The notes under the pieces are model-generated. The model did no database searches. It was not told the DNA's origin and was given only the letters and a program-made list of their open reading frames with translations. Below, in pieces: positions 1-8,997 of a stretch of DNA of 64,000 nucleotides; position 1 is the first letter of the stretch, and each line of letters opens with the position of its first letter. The position numbers and the translations under genes are program-made. The DNA is from Candidatus Bealeia paramacronuclearis (lineage in GTDB: Bacteria > Pseudomonadota > Alphaproteobacteria > UBA9655), in assembly GCF_035607555.1 (NCBI RefSeq), contig NZ_JAVHWZ010000002.1, forward strand, positions 248,001-312,000, given 5' to 3'.

Positions 1-185
1 CGGGACATGCCGCAAATTTCTTGGCATGTCGCATCGCAAACGTTTTCAGATTTCAGCTTTTTCCAGCGCCTCACGCCGTCTTCATACCGTTTGCAATAGA
101 CGTCCAAATAGTCTTGTGTACGCGCATATGCATAAAGCCTATGCATATTTTTATGTAATCCGTGGATCCTCAGCCAATCCTCCAT
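1..185 (-). CDS. Partial transposase/integrase N-terminal region, running off the left edge
   Basis: Reading the minus strand from an ATG at 185, the frame stays open to the window edge (61 complete codons). The protein is rich in Arg, Lys and aromatic residues, with a helical stretch (RYEDGVRRWKKLKSENV) followed by CQEICGMS at the edge. That arrangement resembles the helix-turn-helix N-terminus of integrase-type (rve) transposases, where a 'GiSRATyYR'-like recognition helix would follow. No strong ribosome-binding site precedes the ATG. The catalytic domain, if present, lies outside the window, so the family is a guess. Confidence 0.45.
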   Translation of the reverse strand, partial: MEDWLRIHGLHKNMHRLYAYARTQDYLDVYCKRYEDGVRRWKKLKSENVCDATCQEICGMS

Positions 186-238
186 CAATAGGTTTTTTAC
201 ATTTTTTTTACATTTCCTATTCTTGAGGCCTGGTTTTG

Positions 239-307
239 GTAGGGCAATGGAGATGAGCTTCGCTACAGCGCAATTTGGGGGCGCACTCAGCTCATCTCCA
301 TCCCTAC
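239..307. repeat. Long imperfect palindrome between a transposase fragment and tssA
   Basis: The arms 239-259 and 289-307 are inverted copies around GGAGATGAGCT, differing only by a 2-base insertion in the left arm, with a 29-base loop. It lies in the 283-bp gap (186-468) between the partial transposase and the end of tssA, where I see no gene. It could be a transcription terminator or attenuator at the end of the T6SS operon, but there is no T-tract. It could also be a mobile-element end. Confidence 0.5.
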
Positions 308-468
308 TAATTTTGTCTCACTTCTATCTGAACTCGGACAAACCCCTACATGATTTTCCTGGACATCCCCAGATCCCAACCCTCCCCTTGATCTTTTTTT
401 CCTCTCACACCCAAACTGGCCCTAACACCTGATTTGTGCAACACAGCCTTAGAACGGGGGCTTTGATT

Positions 469-1584
469 CTACTTATTTTCCGCATTCGAAATGAGCTTTA
501 TAAAGGAATTAACATCATTTTGTGTTTCAACAACCTCTTTAAATATATCTCCAAGAGGTTTATTCGCCCAAGTCACAGCTTTGCGAATTAAGTAAGGCGT
601 TGGACTGTGAGGTTCAACTTTGGCTAAATAATCTGCAATATCTTTCAGACGTGCATAAGCTTGCTCACGGGATTGAATGGGGCCCAATTCATTGGGCGTT
701 TTAATAGTATAAGTTCCCATGGATTCCACAACGGGTGCTGCAGATTTTGAAGTCTTAATATTGGCAACTTTTGCGGTTCCCCTTTCGCTCACGACTCCGC
801 GTGCAAATCTTTGAAAATTTTCAATTTTCTCACGAATTTTGTAAAAGCTTGGGGATTCTCCATCCAGGTGAAGTTTAAGCTCCTCATCCAACAAATTAAG
901 TAATTTCAAGGAACGGTCGCACTCCTCGAGGATATGAGCGTAAAAAAGAACAGGCGTTTTATTAATGCCATCCTTAAGTTTTGCCACCGTAGGGCGCTTT
1001 TTTTCTTGAGCTTCTGCTAATATCTTTGCGCGCTCAGGGCTTGAGCGACTTTGGATCTCAATGCGATTGGCCTCATTCCAATCAATTAATCGATAGGGCA
1101 CCATCGGAGATTCTGAAGGCATCGTAATAAGAATATAGGGTACATCATCACTCAAGCGATCGTTAATCCAATCATAGGGCACGATGCGGTGTTCATATCC
1201 TGAAGCATCAAGTTTTGGATAAGCGCAATCCCAAAAACCTTTAGTGAGCCCATAAATCAGCTCAAGCCCCCGAGAAAGCCCCGCCACGCCTTCTGTATAC
1301 ATCCAACCTTCCGTAAGCCAGACTGCAATCTGCAAATCCTTACTGCGATTTAAAAGCGCATTGTAGGTTAGTTTAACAAGCTGGTCCCAATCCGCTTTTT
1401 TAATTTCTGTCTGCCAAATCCCTTGTGGTAATGACGCATCATCTTCGCGTCTGGCTTCTCGGATTTGATCGTAAACTTCCGTATAGCGAAGAAATTCACC
1501 CGCAGGATCTGTACCTCGAAAAGGAGTTAAAAGGCTTTTCAGATTCCAATCTTGACCGTTTCCATTTCCGTTTTCACGACTCAT
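469..1584 (-). CDS. tssA: Type VI secretion system protein TssA (ImpA family)
   Basis: TssA caps and primes the tail-tube and sheath assembly at the baseplate of the type VI secretion system. The 371-residue protein has the ImpA N-terminal signature near residues 22-50 (GTDPAGEFLRYTEVYDQIRE, then ARRED). The region around 80-125 has the family's 'DLQIAVWLTEGW' and 'GLxxGLELI' blocks, and the C-terminus has the conserved EPHSPTPYLIRKA segment. The start ATG overlaps the tssM stop codon by 4 nt (ATGA), so the gene is probably translationally coupled to tssM and is the last gene of the operon. The reading frame is intact. The upstream gene is interrupted twice by insertion sequences, so expression is doubtful. 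Confidence 0.9.
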   Translation of the reverse strand: MSRENGNGNGQDWNLKSLLTPFRGTDPAGEFLRYTEVYDQIREARREDDASLPQGIWQTEIKKADWDQLVKLTYNALLNRSKDLQIAVWLTEGWMYTEGVAGLSRGLELIYGLTKGFWDCAYPKLDASGYEHRIVPYDWINDRLSDDVPYILITMPSESPMVPYRLIDWNEANRIEIQSRSSPERAKILAEAQEKKRPTVAKLKDGINKTPVLFYAHILEECDRSLKLLNLLDEELKLHLDGESPSFYKIREKIENFQRFARGVVSERGTAKVANIKTSKSAAPVVESMGTYTIKTPNELGPIQSREQAYARLKDIADYLAKVEPHSPTPYLIRKAVTWANKPLGDIFKEVVETQNDVNSFIKLISNAENK

Positions 1585-4500
1585 GAGCTTTCTCCTTTTT
1601 TAAGGACTGGAGCCGATGTTGGAAATGCGGGAAGAGGACTTGTTTTACTTGCATCTAAAAGCTTTGCACTTTCCCCTGGATTTGCATCTCCTGAAAGAAG
1701 TTTTTGCGCTTGAGTTGCATTTTGCAAAGGTTGTGGAGTCACCCTCACAAAGACTTCTGCATTTTGAGGAACTAAAGTTGCAGAGATATCACCTGAAGAG
1801 GCAACTGGAATCTTAAATTTCAAAGTCGTGGGGCGATTATCGATCAAACTATTAAAATCAGAAAGAGCGGCGGGTTGATTCAAAAGAAGCCTTAAAAGAC
1901 CCCACTGTCCCGGATAGGTAAATGAAACGGAGTTTCCATCCACTTGCAGAGCGGGATTATCGCGAGAACCGGTCGGCTCAAGAGGACTGTTGGCAGCCCA
2001 CCGGAACTCGGCAGAAACGGGTTCTCCGTATTGCCAAAATCCACTACCCAAGGGATCACGGAAATCAATTTTATTACCTGCAAGGTTCATGGTCCAATCA
2101 ATGATTTGATTGCCCAAAACTTCTCGGTCTTTGTTCACACGAAAATCAACTTTGAAAACAAAAGCTGGTTTTGCCAAAGGATCTTTCTTGACCAAGAATC
2201 CTCCAAAAAATGTTCGGACCATATTCATTTGGTCAATAAATTCAGAGGCCCGATTTCCAGCAGCTCCAAGATTTTTAGCTTCTTTGAGAAGACTAGTCAC
2301 TGTCGCCCCATACTTATCCATCAAATCAAAAAAGCCTTGAATATCACTGGGCAAAGCGTCTGGAGCCACCCCCTTGGGATCCTCAACAAAGGGAAATTTC
2401 CCAGCGAGATTAGCATTAAAATAACTCGCCAGCATATCATAAGACTCTGATGAGGATGAATCAGCCAGTTTGTGACACTGCTGAGCCAAAGACAATTGCA
2501 TATTTTGTAAAGCTGTCGTGAAATAATCCATAGTAAAACTATTGGGCGCAACTGCGTTGGCCAATTGAGGACAGGCGGATAATGTAATTCCACTCAACGT
2601 ATTTTCAATATAATTCTCAAGGGTTATGATTGTATCTCCCTGTGCCTTGCTGGCATAACCATTAACGGCCCCTATAATCCCATTCCATTTATTCACAAGG
2701 GGTAGATTTGCAGGCATACCCTCTTTATTGATGAGCGTTAAAATTTGAACGACAGGATCTGCAAATTCTTTTGAAAGATAGCGAATCCTCTCTCGTTGAA
2801 GATTAATATAGCTTTTAAGATCTGGAAGCGTATCCACCCCAAAAGCATCCAATGAGGGAGGATTGGCACCATCCCACCAGTCAAAATTTCCATCTTTAAT
2901 GGCATAAGGATGATCATCCTCAAAGATTTTATCTATTTTCTCGAGAAGAGCATAATTTTGCCGTGTGACAAGAGATTTTAATTGTGCATAGGTTGTATTG
3001 GCTCGATTAATCCTCAAAGCTCCAAAAATCTGCTCCAAGAGAGGGAGCGTAATACGATAATTTTGGACTTGAGACAAAAGTGCATCTTCTGGTGACATCA
3101 AAGATGTTTGAGCGATACTTGAATCAAGAATTTGAGAATTTGCAACAATTGTCGTTAAATTTTGGCTCAACCTTTCACGGGCTGTATAAGTTAAAATTGA
3201 CTGTAGAACTTTGGGAAACGTCATTGATTTTGAAGAAAGAAACTCATTATAGGATGCAATCATATCCACAGCTTTTTGAAGCTGTGAGGCGTCCCACAAC
3301 AAAACGGAGCCCGCAGGGATCACGGTTATCAGGTTTTCAGCGGGAGCATTTGCCATGAAGGGTTGTGAGAAAAATAAATTTAGATCTCCTTGAAGTTTCA
3401 AAGTCCCTTGCGAGGGATTTGAGATAATATTCCCTAAGTCAATTTCAAAAATAGGCCCTTTTGTGAGAGGAGATTGATACGATGCTAATTCGGATTCAAA
3501 TTGCACAAATCTTTTCTCTGCCTCAGCCCTTAGTGTTTCGGCCACTTGATTGTCAAAGAAATATCGAGATCCTACAATATTATTCATAAGAGCATCATAT
3601 TCTTCACCTGGATCAAATGTTTGTGCATCCATCCAATTTAAACTGGGATTATTAATGGAATTTAATGTTGTATTCAGCGCAGTTGAAACACTTCGCAATG
3701 TTCCCATTTCAAGCTGAGCCAGCCCCTCTCCCCTCCTCAGTTTTTGGAATGCAGACTGCAAGTCATTAAGCCCTGGCACCATATAATCAACATTGAACGC
3801 AACATCTTCAAAAGCTTGAAAAAGAGTATGCAGTTTTGAATTGGCGGCATTGTGGTAAACATCAAAATCAAAACGCTTTACACGGCTGTGAAGCAGGGCC
3901 AAACTATAGTATTCATCCTCTTCGTAAAATGATTCAGGTAAGTCATAGTTAAAAAGGTATTTTATAATTTTTCCGATATCGTCAGGCGTTGAAGCCATGG
4001 AGAGCAAATTAAATTTTTCTGCCACCTTTTCAAAAGTTGTGATCTCTCTCACGTAATCTTGTAAAGTATAAAACTCAGGAGATGCCAATGGGTCTTGAGA
4101 ATGCACACCCACTTTATCCAAAACTCCACCTTGCGAGGAAACCAAACTCACAAGATTTGTCGCCTTTGCGTTGAGCTCTGCATAAAGAGATTGGAAAACA
4201 ACTTGATCATAAGCGAGCGTCATTACATTTTGAATTTTAACGTCCAATGCGCTAAACCATGACGAGGGAATAAAAACAGAAAAAAGGCTATTTACTTGAA
4301 TTTTTGACATAATGTCTAATAAAATCTGGGCATGATTGTCAAAATAAGCTCTTTGATCTGATTTTGAGTCACCTGAATCCGAAACACCTTCCAATTGCAC
4401 CTCAATTTGCTGAAGGGTGGGCAAGAGGTTCATATTAGCCACTCTTAAATTTTCATTTGATTTTAAAAGCCCCAGTGTTCCAATAATAGCCCCCACAGCT

Positions 4501-5583
4501 ACCCCTGTTTTTGCAATATTCAAGGCTTTGGTATTTCCCAAAAGCACACCAGACACAGGGCGAGCCAGTCCCACCTCTCTAAAGACTTTGTCCTCAACAA
4601 GAGACGTTGTAAAAGCAATATTGGAAAGGGATTCCATATTCAAATTAAAGGGCGTGTGCCCCTCATGAGACGGCAAAATAATCTGAGGTGTTTTCGTAGC
4701 CTCATCCTCATAATTTCCAGTAAAATATATTCCTCTTAGGAAAAAGGATTCATGATAGCTGGAATCTCTAAAAAGATGATCGCAATAAACCTGAAGACCC
4801 TCTTTTAACTTATTGAGACTTAAGGGGAAAAGAAAAACACCAGCACGATCAAATGGCGTGATGCCTTGAGTATAAATCTCTTCTTGAGCTTGATAAAGCT
4901 CATTTTCAACTGTATCAAAAGCTTCCGAAATCCAATCTGGCCTATAAACGACGTCGAGAGACTTGCCATTAGACCAGCCAAACATACCGCTCAACGAATC
5001 AACTGGGAGATTTTTAAGAAAACTATCAAACCCCGCCACTTGGTCACATTTTGTGACAACGATATAGATGGGCAATCTCAATCCAACGACTTTTTGAACT
5101 TCCCATAGTTTTTTATAGAGATACTCAGACCGCATAGTTTGATCATCCACATCGAAATTACCATCTACAATTAGTTCCTCATAAGGGATAGTGAGAATAA
5201 TCCCATCAAGCGGACGCTTGGGTCGATATTTTGAGAATGAATCCAAAAGAAGGCGCCAATCCTCTTCATCCGATTGGGCACTCTCACTATCCATGACAAG
5301 ACCGCCATCAGATTCAATTAAGATACCGTGATTAAAGAAATTCCAATCCACCATGGAAAAGGCCTGATCCTCATCAGAAAAACCAGGGTGCCCCAATGGT
5401 AAATCTAAATTGAGACTTTGAATAAAAGAAGACTTTCCTGATCCCTTGGCGCCCATAACCAAGATCCAAGGTAGCTGATATTTATAATTACGCCCACCTA
5501 TGAATTTATGAAGTGTTTTGACGGCCCTTGTAAAAGATTGACTAATGGGATCAAGTGGAAAAATCCCTAGTTTTGCAATAAAG
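1581..5583 (-). pseudogene. tssM: tssM (IcmF) 3' part, cut off from its 5' end by insertion sequences
   Basis: TssM is the inner-membrane NTPase-like subunit of the T6SS membrane complex that spans the periplasm to reach TssJ. This fragment encodes about 1333 residues: a P-loop (GAKGSGKSS), a TKCD motif typical of the GTPase-like fold, the family's FFLRGIYFTG block, one membrane segment (AKTGVAVGAIIGTLGLL), then a long periplasmic region. An IS begins at 5584. Excising both ISs (5584-6666 and 6703-7785) plus one 5-bp duplication each joins this fragment in frame to 6672-6702 and 7791-7923, giving a protein of about 1388 residues. In the present sequence the frame continues 32 codons into the IS and finds an ATG there (5678), so an N-terminally truncated protein that keeps the P-loop is conceivable. 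Confidence 0.9.
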
Positions 5584-6666
5584 CACGAGTTACGCAGTTT
5601 GCAGGAGAAGAGAGAAGAGATAAGGTGAGAGGGAATATTTATTAAATGAGAAGAAATGATGTCTCGACACAAATGCACAAAATCACTTTATCGTTCATTT
5701 TTACAAGCCAGCAGTGTGCGCTATTCAGGGTTGGCACTTTCGGAGGTGTCACCGATTCCATTGTCGCATGACAGCGTCAATCGATGGTTGAGTTCTAGTG
5801 CATTGCGTCCGAGCGGAGTGTGGAATCTTACTCAATCTCTTATTAACAAGAAAGAACCTTGTTTTTTAGTATGTGACGATACAATTTTGGATAAAAATCG
5901 GAGCGAGAAGATAGAGCTTGTGCATTATCAGTATTCTGGGAATGCCCATGATGTTATTGCGGGGATAGGTCTTGTCAATTTGGTATGGCATGGCCTGAGG
6001 AGTCATGACTCTATTCCTGTTGATTATCGTATTTATGATAAAGCCAGCGATGGCAAAAGCAAGAATGACCATTTCAGGGAAATGTTAAAGCTGGCTCAAG
6101 ACAGAGGGATAAATCCGGATGACGTGGTTGCAGACGCTTGGTACTCGAGCTTGAATAATCTGAAGGCCATTGAATCCATAGGCTGGACATGGGTGATGGG
6201 GTTGAAGAAAAACAGGAAAGTGAATCGTGGAGAAACTCTTGAAAAGCTGGACATTCCAGATGAAGGACTGAAAGTTCACTTACGCGGATATGGATGGATT
6301 ACTGTTTTCCGGTTTGTTGCCAAAAACGGTCGCACGGATTATATCGGAACCAATAGGGATAATCCCTCTCGTGATCATATTGAACTGGTCATGAAATCGC
6401 GTTGGAAAATCGAAGTTTATCATCGGGAATTAAAGCAAACATGCGGTCTTGAACGCTGTCAGTCTCGCACGGGACGAGCCCAAAGAAATCATATATTTCT
6501 TGCCATTTCGGCTTGGATTCAAAGATTTAAAAGACGACTTGCTGGAGGCTTCTCTTTTTATCAGCAGCAGTGGGATGTTATTAAGCATGATATCTCTAGA
6601 GAAATAACAAAACTCATGTCTTTCGCTTAGATTCCCACCCTTTTGCTGCAAACTGCGTAACTCGTG
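5584..6666 (+). mobile_element. IS701-like insertion sequence, copy 1 (in tssM)
   Basis: The element is 1083 bp with perfect 21-bp terminal inverted repeats (beginning CACGAGTTAC and ending GTAACTCGTG). It is flanked by the 5-bp target duplication TAAAG (5579-5583 and 6667-6671). It carries a single transposase gene and lies antisense to tssM. It looks identical to the copies at 6703-7785 and 8998-10080. Confidence 0.95.
5656..6630 (+). CDS. DDE transposase, IS701-like, copy 1
   Basis: This 324-residue transposase catalyses cut-and-paste movement of the element. The RNase-H-like DDE residues appear to be D74/D75 (CDDTILDK), D160 (VVADAWYSS) and E253 in the RWKIEVYHRELK block. The motifs DKxxSxKIELV, KNDHFREML and GLVNLV match the IS701 group as I remember it; an outlying IS4-family assignment is the alternative. 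Two consecutive ATGs occur at the start, and I use the first, after a GAGAAG ribosome-binding-site-like sequence. It is intact and identical to the other two copies, suggesting recent activity. Confidence 0.9.
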   Translation: MMSRHKCTKSLYRSFLQASSVRYSGLALSEVSPIPLSHDSVNRWLSSSALRPSGVWNLTQSLINKKEPCFLVCDDTILDKNRSEKIELVHYQYSGNAHDVIAGIGLVNLVWHGLRSHDSIPVDYRIYDKASDGKSKNDHFREMLKLAQDRGINPDDVVADAWYSSLNNLKAIESIGWTWVMGLKKNRKVNRGETLEKLDIPDEGLKVHLRGYGWITVFRFVAKNGRTDYIGTNRDNPSRDHIELVMKSRWKIEVYHRELKQTCGLERCQSRTGRAQRNHIFLAISAWIQRFKRRLAGGFSFYQQQWDVIKHDISREITKLMSFA

Positions 6667-6702
6667 TAAAGGCTTTGGGGGCATCAAACAGCAAGAATGA
6701 AG
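6667..6702 (-). pseudogene. tssM: tssM central sliver between two IS copies
   Basis: These 36 bases lie between IS copies 1 and 2. They comprise the right copy of duplication TAAAG (6667-6671), 26 unique bases, and the left copy of duplication TGAAG (6698-6702). On the minus strand they encode part of the TssM linker (PSFLLFDAPKA after joining) between the N-terminal membrane segment and the P-loop domain. The frame is preserved exactly when both elements are removed. Confidence 0.85.
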
Positions 6703-7785
6703 CACGAGTTACGCAGTTTGCAGGAGAAGAGAGAAGAGATAAGGTGAGAGGGAATATTTATTAAATGAGAAGAAATGATGTCTCGACACAAATGCACAAA
6801 ATCACTTTATCGTTCATTTTTACAAGCCAGCAGTGTGCGCTATTCAGGGTTGGCACTTTCGGAGGTGTCACCGATTCCATTGTCGCATGACAGCGTCAAT
6901 CGATGGTTGAGTTCTAGTGCATTGCGTCCGAGCGGAGTGTGGAATCTTACTCAATCTCTTATTAACAAGAAAGAACCTTGTTTTTTAGTATGTGACGATA
7001 CAATTTTGGATAAAAATCGGAGCGAGAAGATAGAGCTTGTGCATTATCAGTATTCTGGGAATGCCCATGATGTTATTGCGGGGATAGGTCTTGTCAATTT
7101 GGTATGGCATGGCCTGAGGAGTCATGACTCTATTCCTGTTGATTATCGTATTTATGATAAAGCCAGCGATGGCAAAAGCAAGAATGACCATTTCAGGGAA
7201 ATGTTAAAGCTGGCTCAAGACAGAGGGATAAATCCGGATGACGTGGTTGCAGACGCTTGGTACTCGAGCTTGAATAATCTGAAGGCCATTGAATCCATAG
7301 GCTGGACATGGGTGATGGGGTTGAAGAAAAACAGGAAAGTGAATCGTGGAGAAACTCTTGAAAAGCTGGACATTCCAGATGAAGGACTGAAAGTTCACTT
7401 ACGCGGATATGGATGGATTACTGTTTTCCGGTTTGTTGCCAAAAACGGTCGCACGGATTATATCGGAACCAATAGGGATAATCCCTCTCGTGATCATATT
7501 GAACTGGTCATGAAATCGCGTTGGAAAATCGAAGTTTATCATCGGGAATTAAAGCAAACATGCGGTCTTGAACGCTGTCAGTCTCGCACGGGACGAGCCC
7601 AAAGAAATCATATATTTCTTGCCATTTCGGCTTGGATTCAAAGATTTAAAAGACGACTTGCTGGAGGCTTCTCTTTTTATCAGCAGCAGTGGGATGTTAT
7701 TAAGCATGATATCTCTAGAGAAATAACAAAACTCATGTCTTTCGCTTAGATTCCCACCCTTTTGCTGCAAACTGCGTAACTCGTG
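6703..7785 (+). mobile_element. IS701-like insertion sequence, copy 2 (in tssM)
   Basis: It has the same length (1083 bp), the same 21-bp inverted repeats and the same orientation as copy 1. The target duplication is TGAAG (6698-6702 and 7786-7790). Because each copy has its own intact duplication, copies 1 and 2 are independent insertions 31 bp apart in the original gene, not a tandem duplication. Confidence 0.95.
6775..7749 (+). CDS. DDE transposase, IS701-like, copy 2
   Basis: The translation is identical to the transposase at 5656-6630 (324 residues, the same DDE residues D74/D75, D160, E253). The frame is intact with no inactivating change. Confidence 0.9.
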   Translation: MMSRHKCTKSLYRSFLQASSVRYSGLALSEVSPIPLSHDSVNRWLSSSALRPSGVWNLTQSLINKKEPCFLVCDDTILDKNRSEKIELVHYQYSGNAHDVIAGIGLVNLVWHGLRSHDSIPVDYRIYDKASDGKSKNDHFREMLKLAQDRGINPDDVVADAWYSSLNNLKAIESIGWTWVMGLKKNRKVNRGETLEKLDIPDEGLKVHLRGYGWITVFRFVAKNGRTDYIGTNRDNPSRDHIELVMKSRWKIEVYHRELKQTCGLERCQSRTGRAQRNHIFLAISAWIQRFKRRLAGGFSFYQQQWDVIKHDISREITKLMSFA

Positions 7786-7923
7786 TGAAGGTGTATCTTG
7801 ATCAGGATCATCCGCTTGATCTTCACCTTTTCGAAAAAGTTTAACACCTAAAATCCCAAAAATGATCGCCACCAAAAGAATAAGAAGGATCGTAATGACA
7901 TGAGGGGAGAAGAAATTGCTCAT
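7786..7923 (-). pseudogene. tssM: tssM 5' fragment: N-terminal membrane segment
   Basis: The fragment encodes the first 46 or so residues of TssM: a short N-terminus, one hydrophobic segment (about residues 9-28, ending at GVKLFRKGED), and an acidic linker. IS copy 2 interrupts it and the frame runs into IS sequence, giving a 124-residue chimeric ORF. The ATG overlaps the tssL stop by 4 nt (ATGA). Only one hydrophobic segment precedes the P-loop, whereas the better-known TssM proteins have a two-helix hairpin. Positive charges after the segment predict N-out, C-in, which still places the NTPase domain in the cytoplasm. Confidence 0.85.
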
Positions 7924-8744
7924 AAGCCCTCGCCCCCTTCTTGTGAATGAGAAGCATTCGTGAGAATTCTTTCAACAAGATCATTAATATCAGATGTCGA
8001 AAAATACCAAATCAAAGAGGATGATAGCAGGTATAAAAGCCCAATAGCTGAAAAAATAATGTACCAATTTCGCGCATCCGGGAGATCTTTTCCCCTTAAA
8101 CCCGAAAGAGTTTCTTGCCCCGCTTGCGGGCAAAGATTATAGCCTTCCCCTTTAGAGAATTGAGAGTCATGATGATTAATGTACGCAAAAAGAAGAGAGG
8201 AATAGTTTTGAATGACACCGGCATCATCGCGACTGTGATATTGCCCCCGCAGCCCTAGCCCTAATGCCGCTAAATAAACACGAGCTACATCTTTCCACGC
8301 GGGATTATCTCTTTTTAAAAGAGCCTCAATTTTTTCAAAAAAGACTTGCCCACCACTATGGGTGCCATAGATTCTTTGCTCGAGAAGATTATCTTCCCAA
8401 TAATGCTGTCCAGGCCAATCCAGATTGAGAAAAACCTCATCGGCCAAAACAACCATCGCATATTTAGTTTCTTCATAAAGCGTCTGCAAAATCCCCACAA
8501 GGTTTCTACCAAAGAGATGCTCTTCTTGATTTTCTAGGAAAATTTGAAATTTTTCGAGCAAACTGTTTGCAAAAATATCTGGAGTAACCTCTTGATCCGA
8601 AGCGTCAGGCTGAAGCCAGGCTTTTGTAAGAACCCTTTGTTTGTTCCTGAGTAATTCACAATAAAAAGATTCAAAACAGGCATAGACGTACGAAGCACTA
8701 CTCTCTTTGTATCCTTCCAAACCGTATGAACCCGAACCCTGCAT
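7920..8744 (-). CDS. tssL: Type VI secretion protein TssL (DotU/IcmH family)
   Basis: TssL is an inner-membrane protein with a cytoplasmic hook domain. It forms the T6SS membrane complex with TssM and TssJ. The 274-residue protein shows the DotU core at about residues 115-160 (YAMVVLADEVFLNLDW, then GTHSGGQVFFEKIE). It has a single C-terminal membrane segment (about 225-250) followed by a short tail. There is no OmpA-type peptidoglycan-binding extension of the kind some TssL proteins carry. It overlaps tssM by 4 nt. A small hairpin (8771-8786, GTGC-loop-GCAC) lies between tssK and tssL, and the ribosome-binding site is AAAGGCG. The frame is intact. Confidence 0.9.
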   Translation of the reverse strand: MQGSGSYGLEGYKESSASYVYACFESFYCELLRNKQRVLTKAWLQPDASDQEVTPDIFANSLLEKFQIFLENQEEHLFGRNLVGILQTLYEETKYAMVVLADEVFLNLDWPGQHYWEDNLLEQRIYGTHSGGQVFFEKIEALLKRDNPAWKDVARVYLAALGLGLRGQYHSRDDAGVIQNYSSLLFAYINHHDSQFSKGEGYNLCPQAGQETLSGLRGKDLPDARNWYIIFSAIGLLYLLSSSLIWYFSTSDINDLVERILTNASHSQEGGEGL

Positions 8745-8833
8745 GATCGCGCCTTTTATTTTTTTCTAATGTGCGTTAAAGCACACTTATATACACTTTT
8801 ATATATTTTTTTTATTAACATAAGGTTAATAAT

Positions 8834-8997
8834 TTATCCTTTCTGCTGAGGACGATAGAGGATTAACTCAAGCGGGCGCATTAACGCATTATCAGAAACA
8901 TTAAAAATCTGAAGCGTATCCTTGAAATCAATGAATTTAGGATCCACATCCACCAGAACTAATTTAATACCTTGTGGCGGAATTAAATCCATCTGAG
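8834..8997 (-). pseudogene. tssK: tssK 3' end, separated by IS copy 3
   Basis: This piece encodes the last 52 residues of TssK (MDLIPPQGIKLVLVDVD onward, ending PLELILYRPQQKG) and the TAA at 8834-8836. It joins in frame to the 5' part at 10081-11268 when IS copy 3 and one CTGAG duplication are removed. It has no known function on its own. Confidence 0.85.

Noticed and set aside
1944-2450. A 168-codon plus-strand ORF inside tssM
   Set aside because: It lies antisense to the long, clearly coding tssM frame and has no recognisable motif or ribosome-binding site.
5866-6279. Minus-strand ORFs of 64-68 codons inside the IS701-like element, repeated in all three copies
   Set aside because: They are shadows of the transposase gene with no start signals or known family.
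6667-6702. Copies 1 and 2 of the IS as a composite transposon or tandem duplication
   Set aside because: Each copy has its own distinct 5-bp target duplication, and the bases between them belong to tssM.
7549-7923. A 124-residue ORF joining the tssM start to antisense IS sequence
   Set aside because: It is a chimera made by IS copy 2. The first 46 residues are real TssM, the rest is the IS read backwards.
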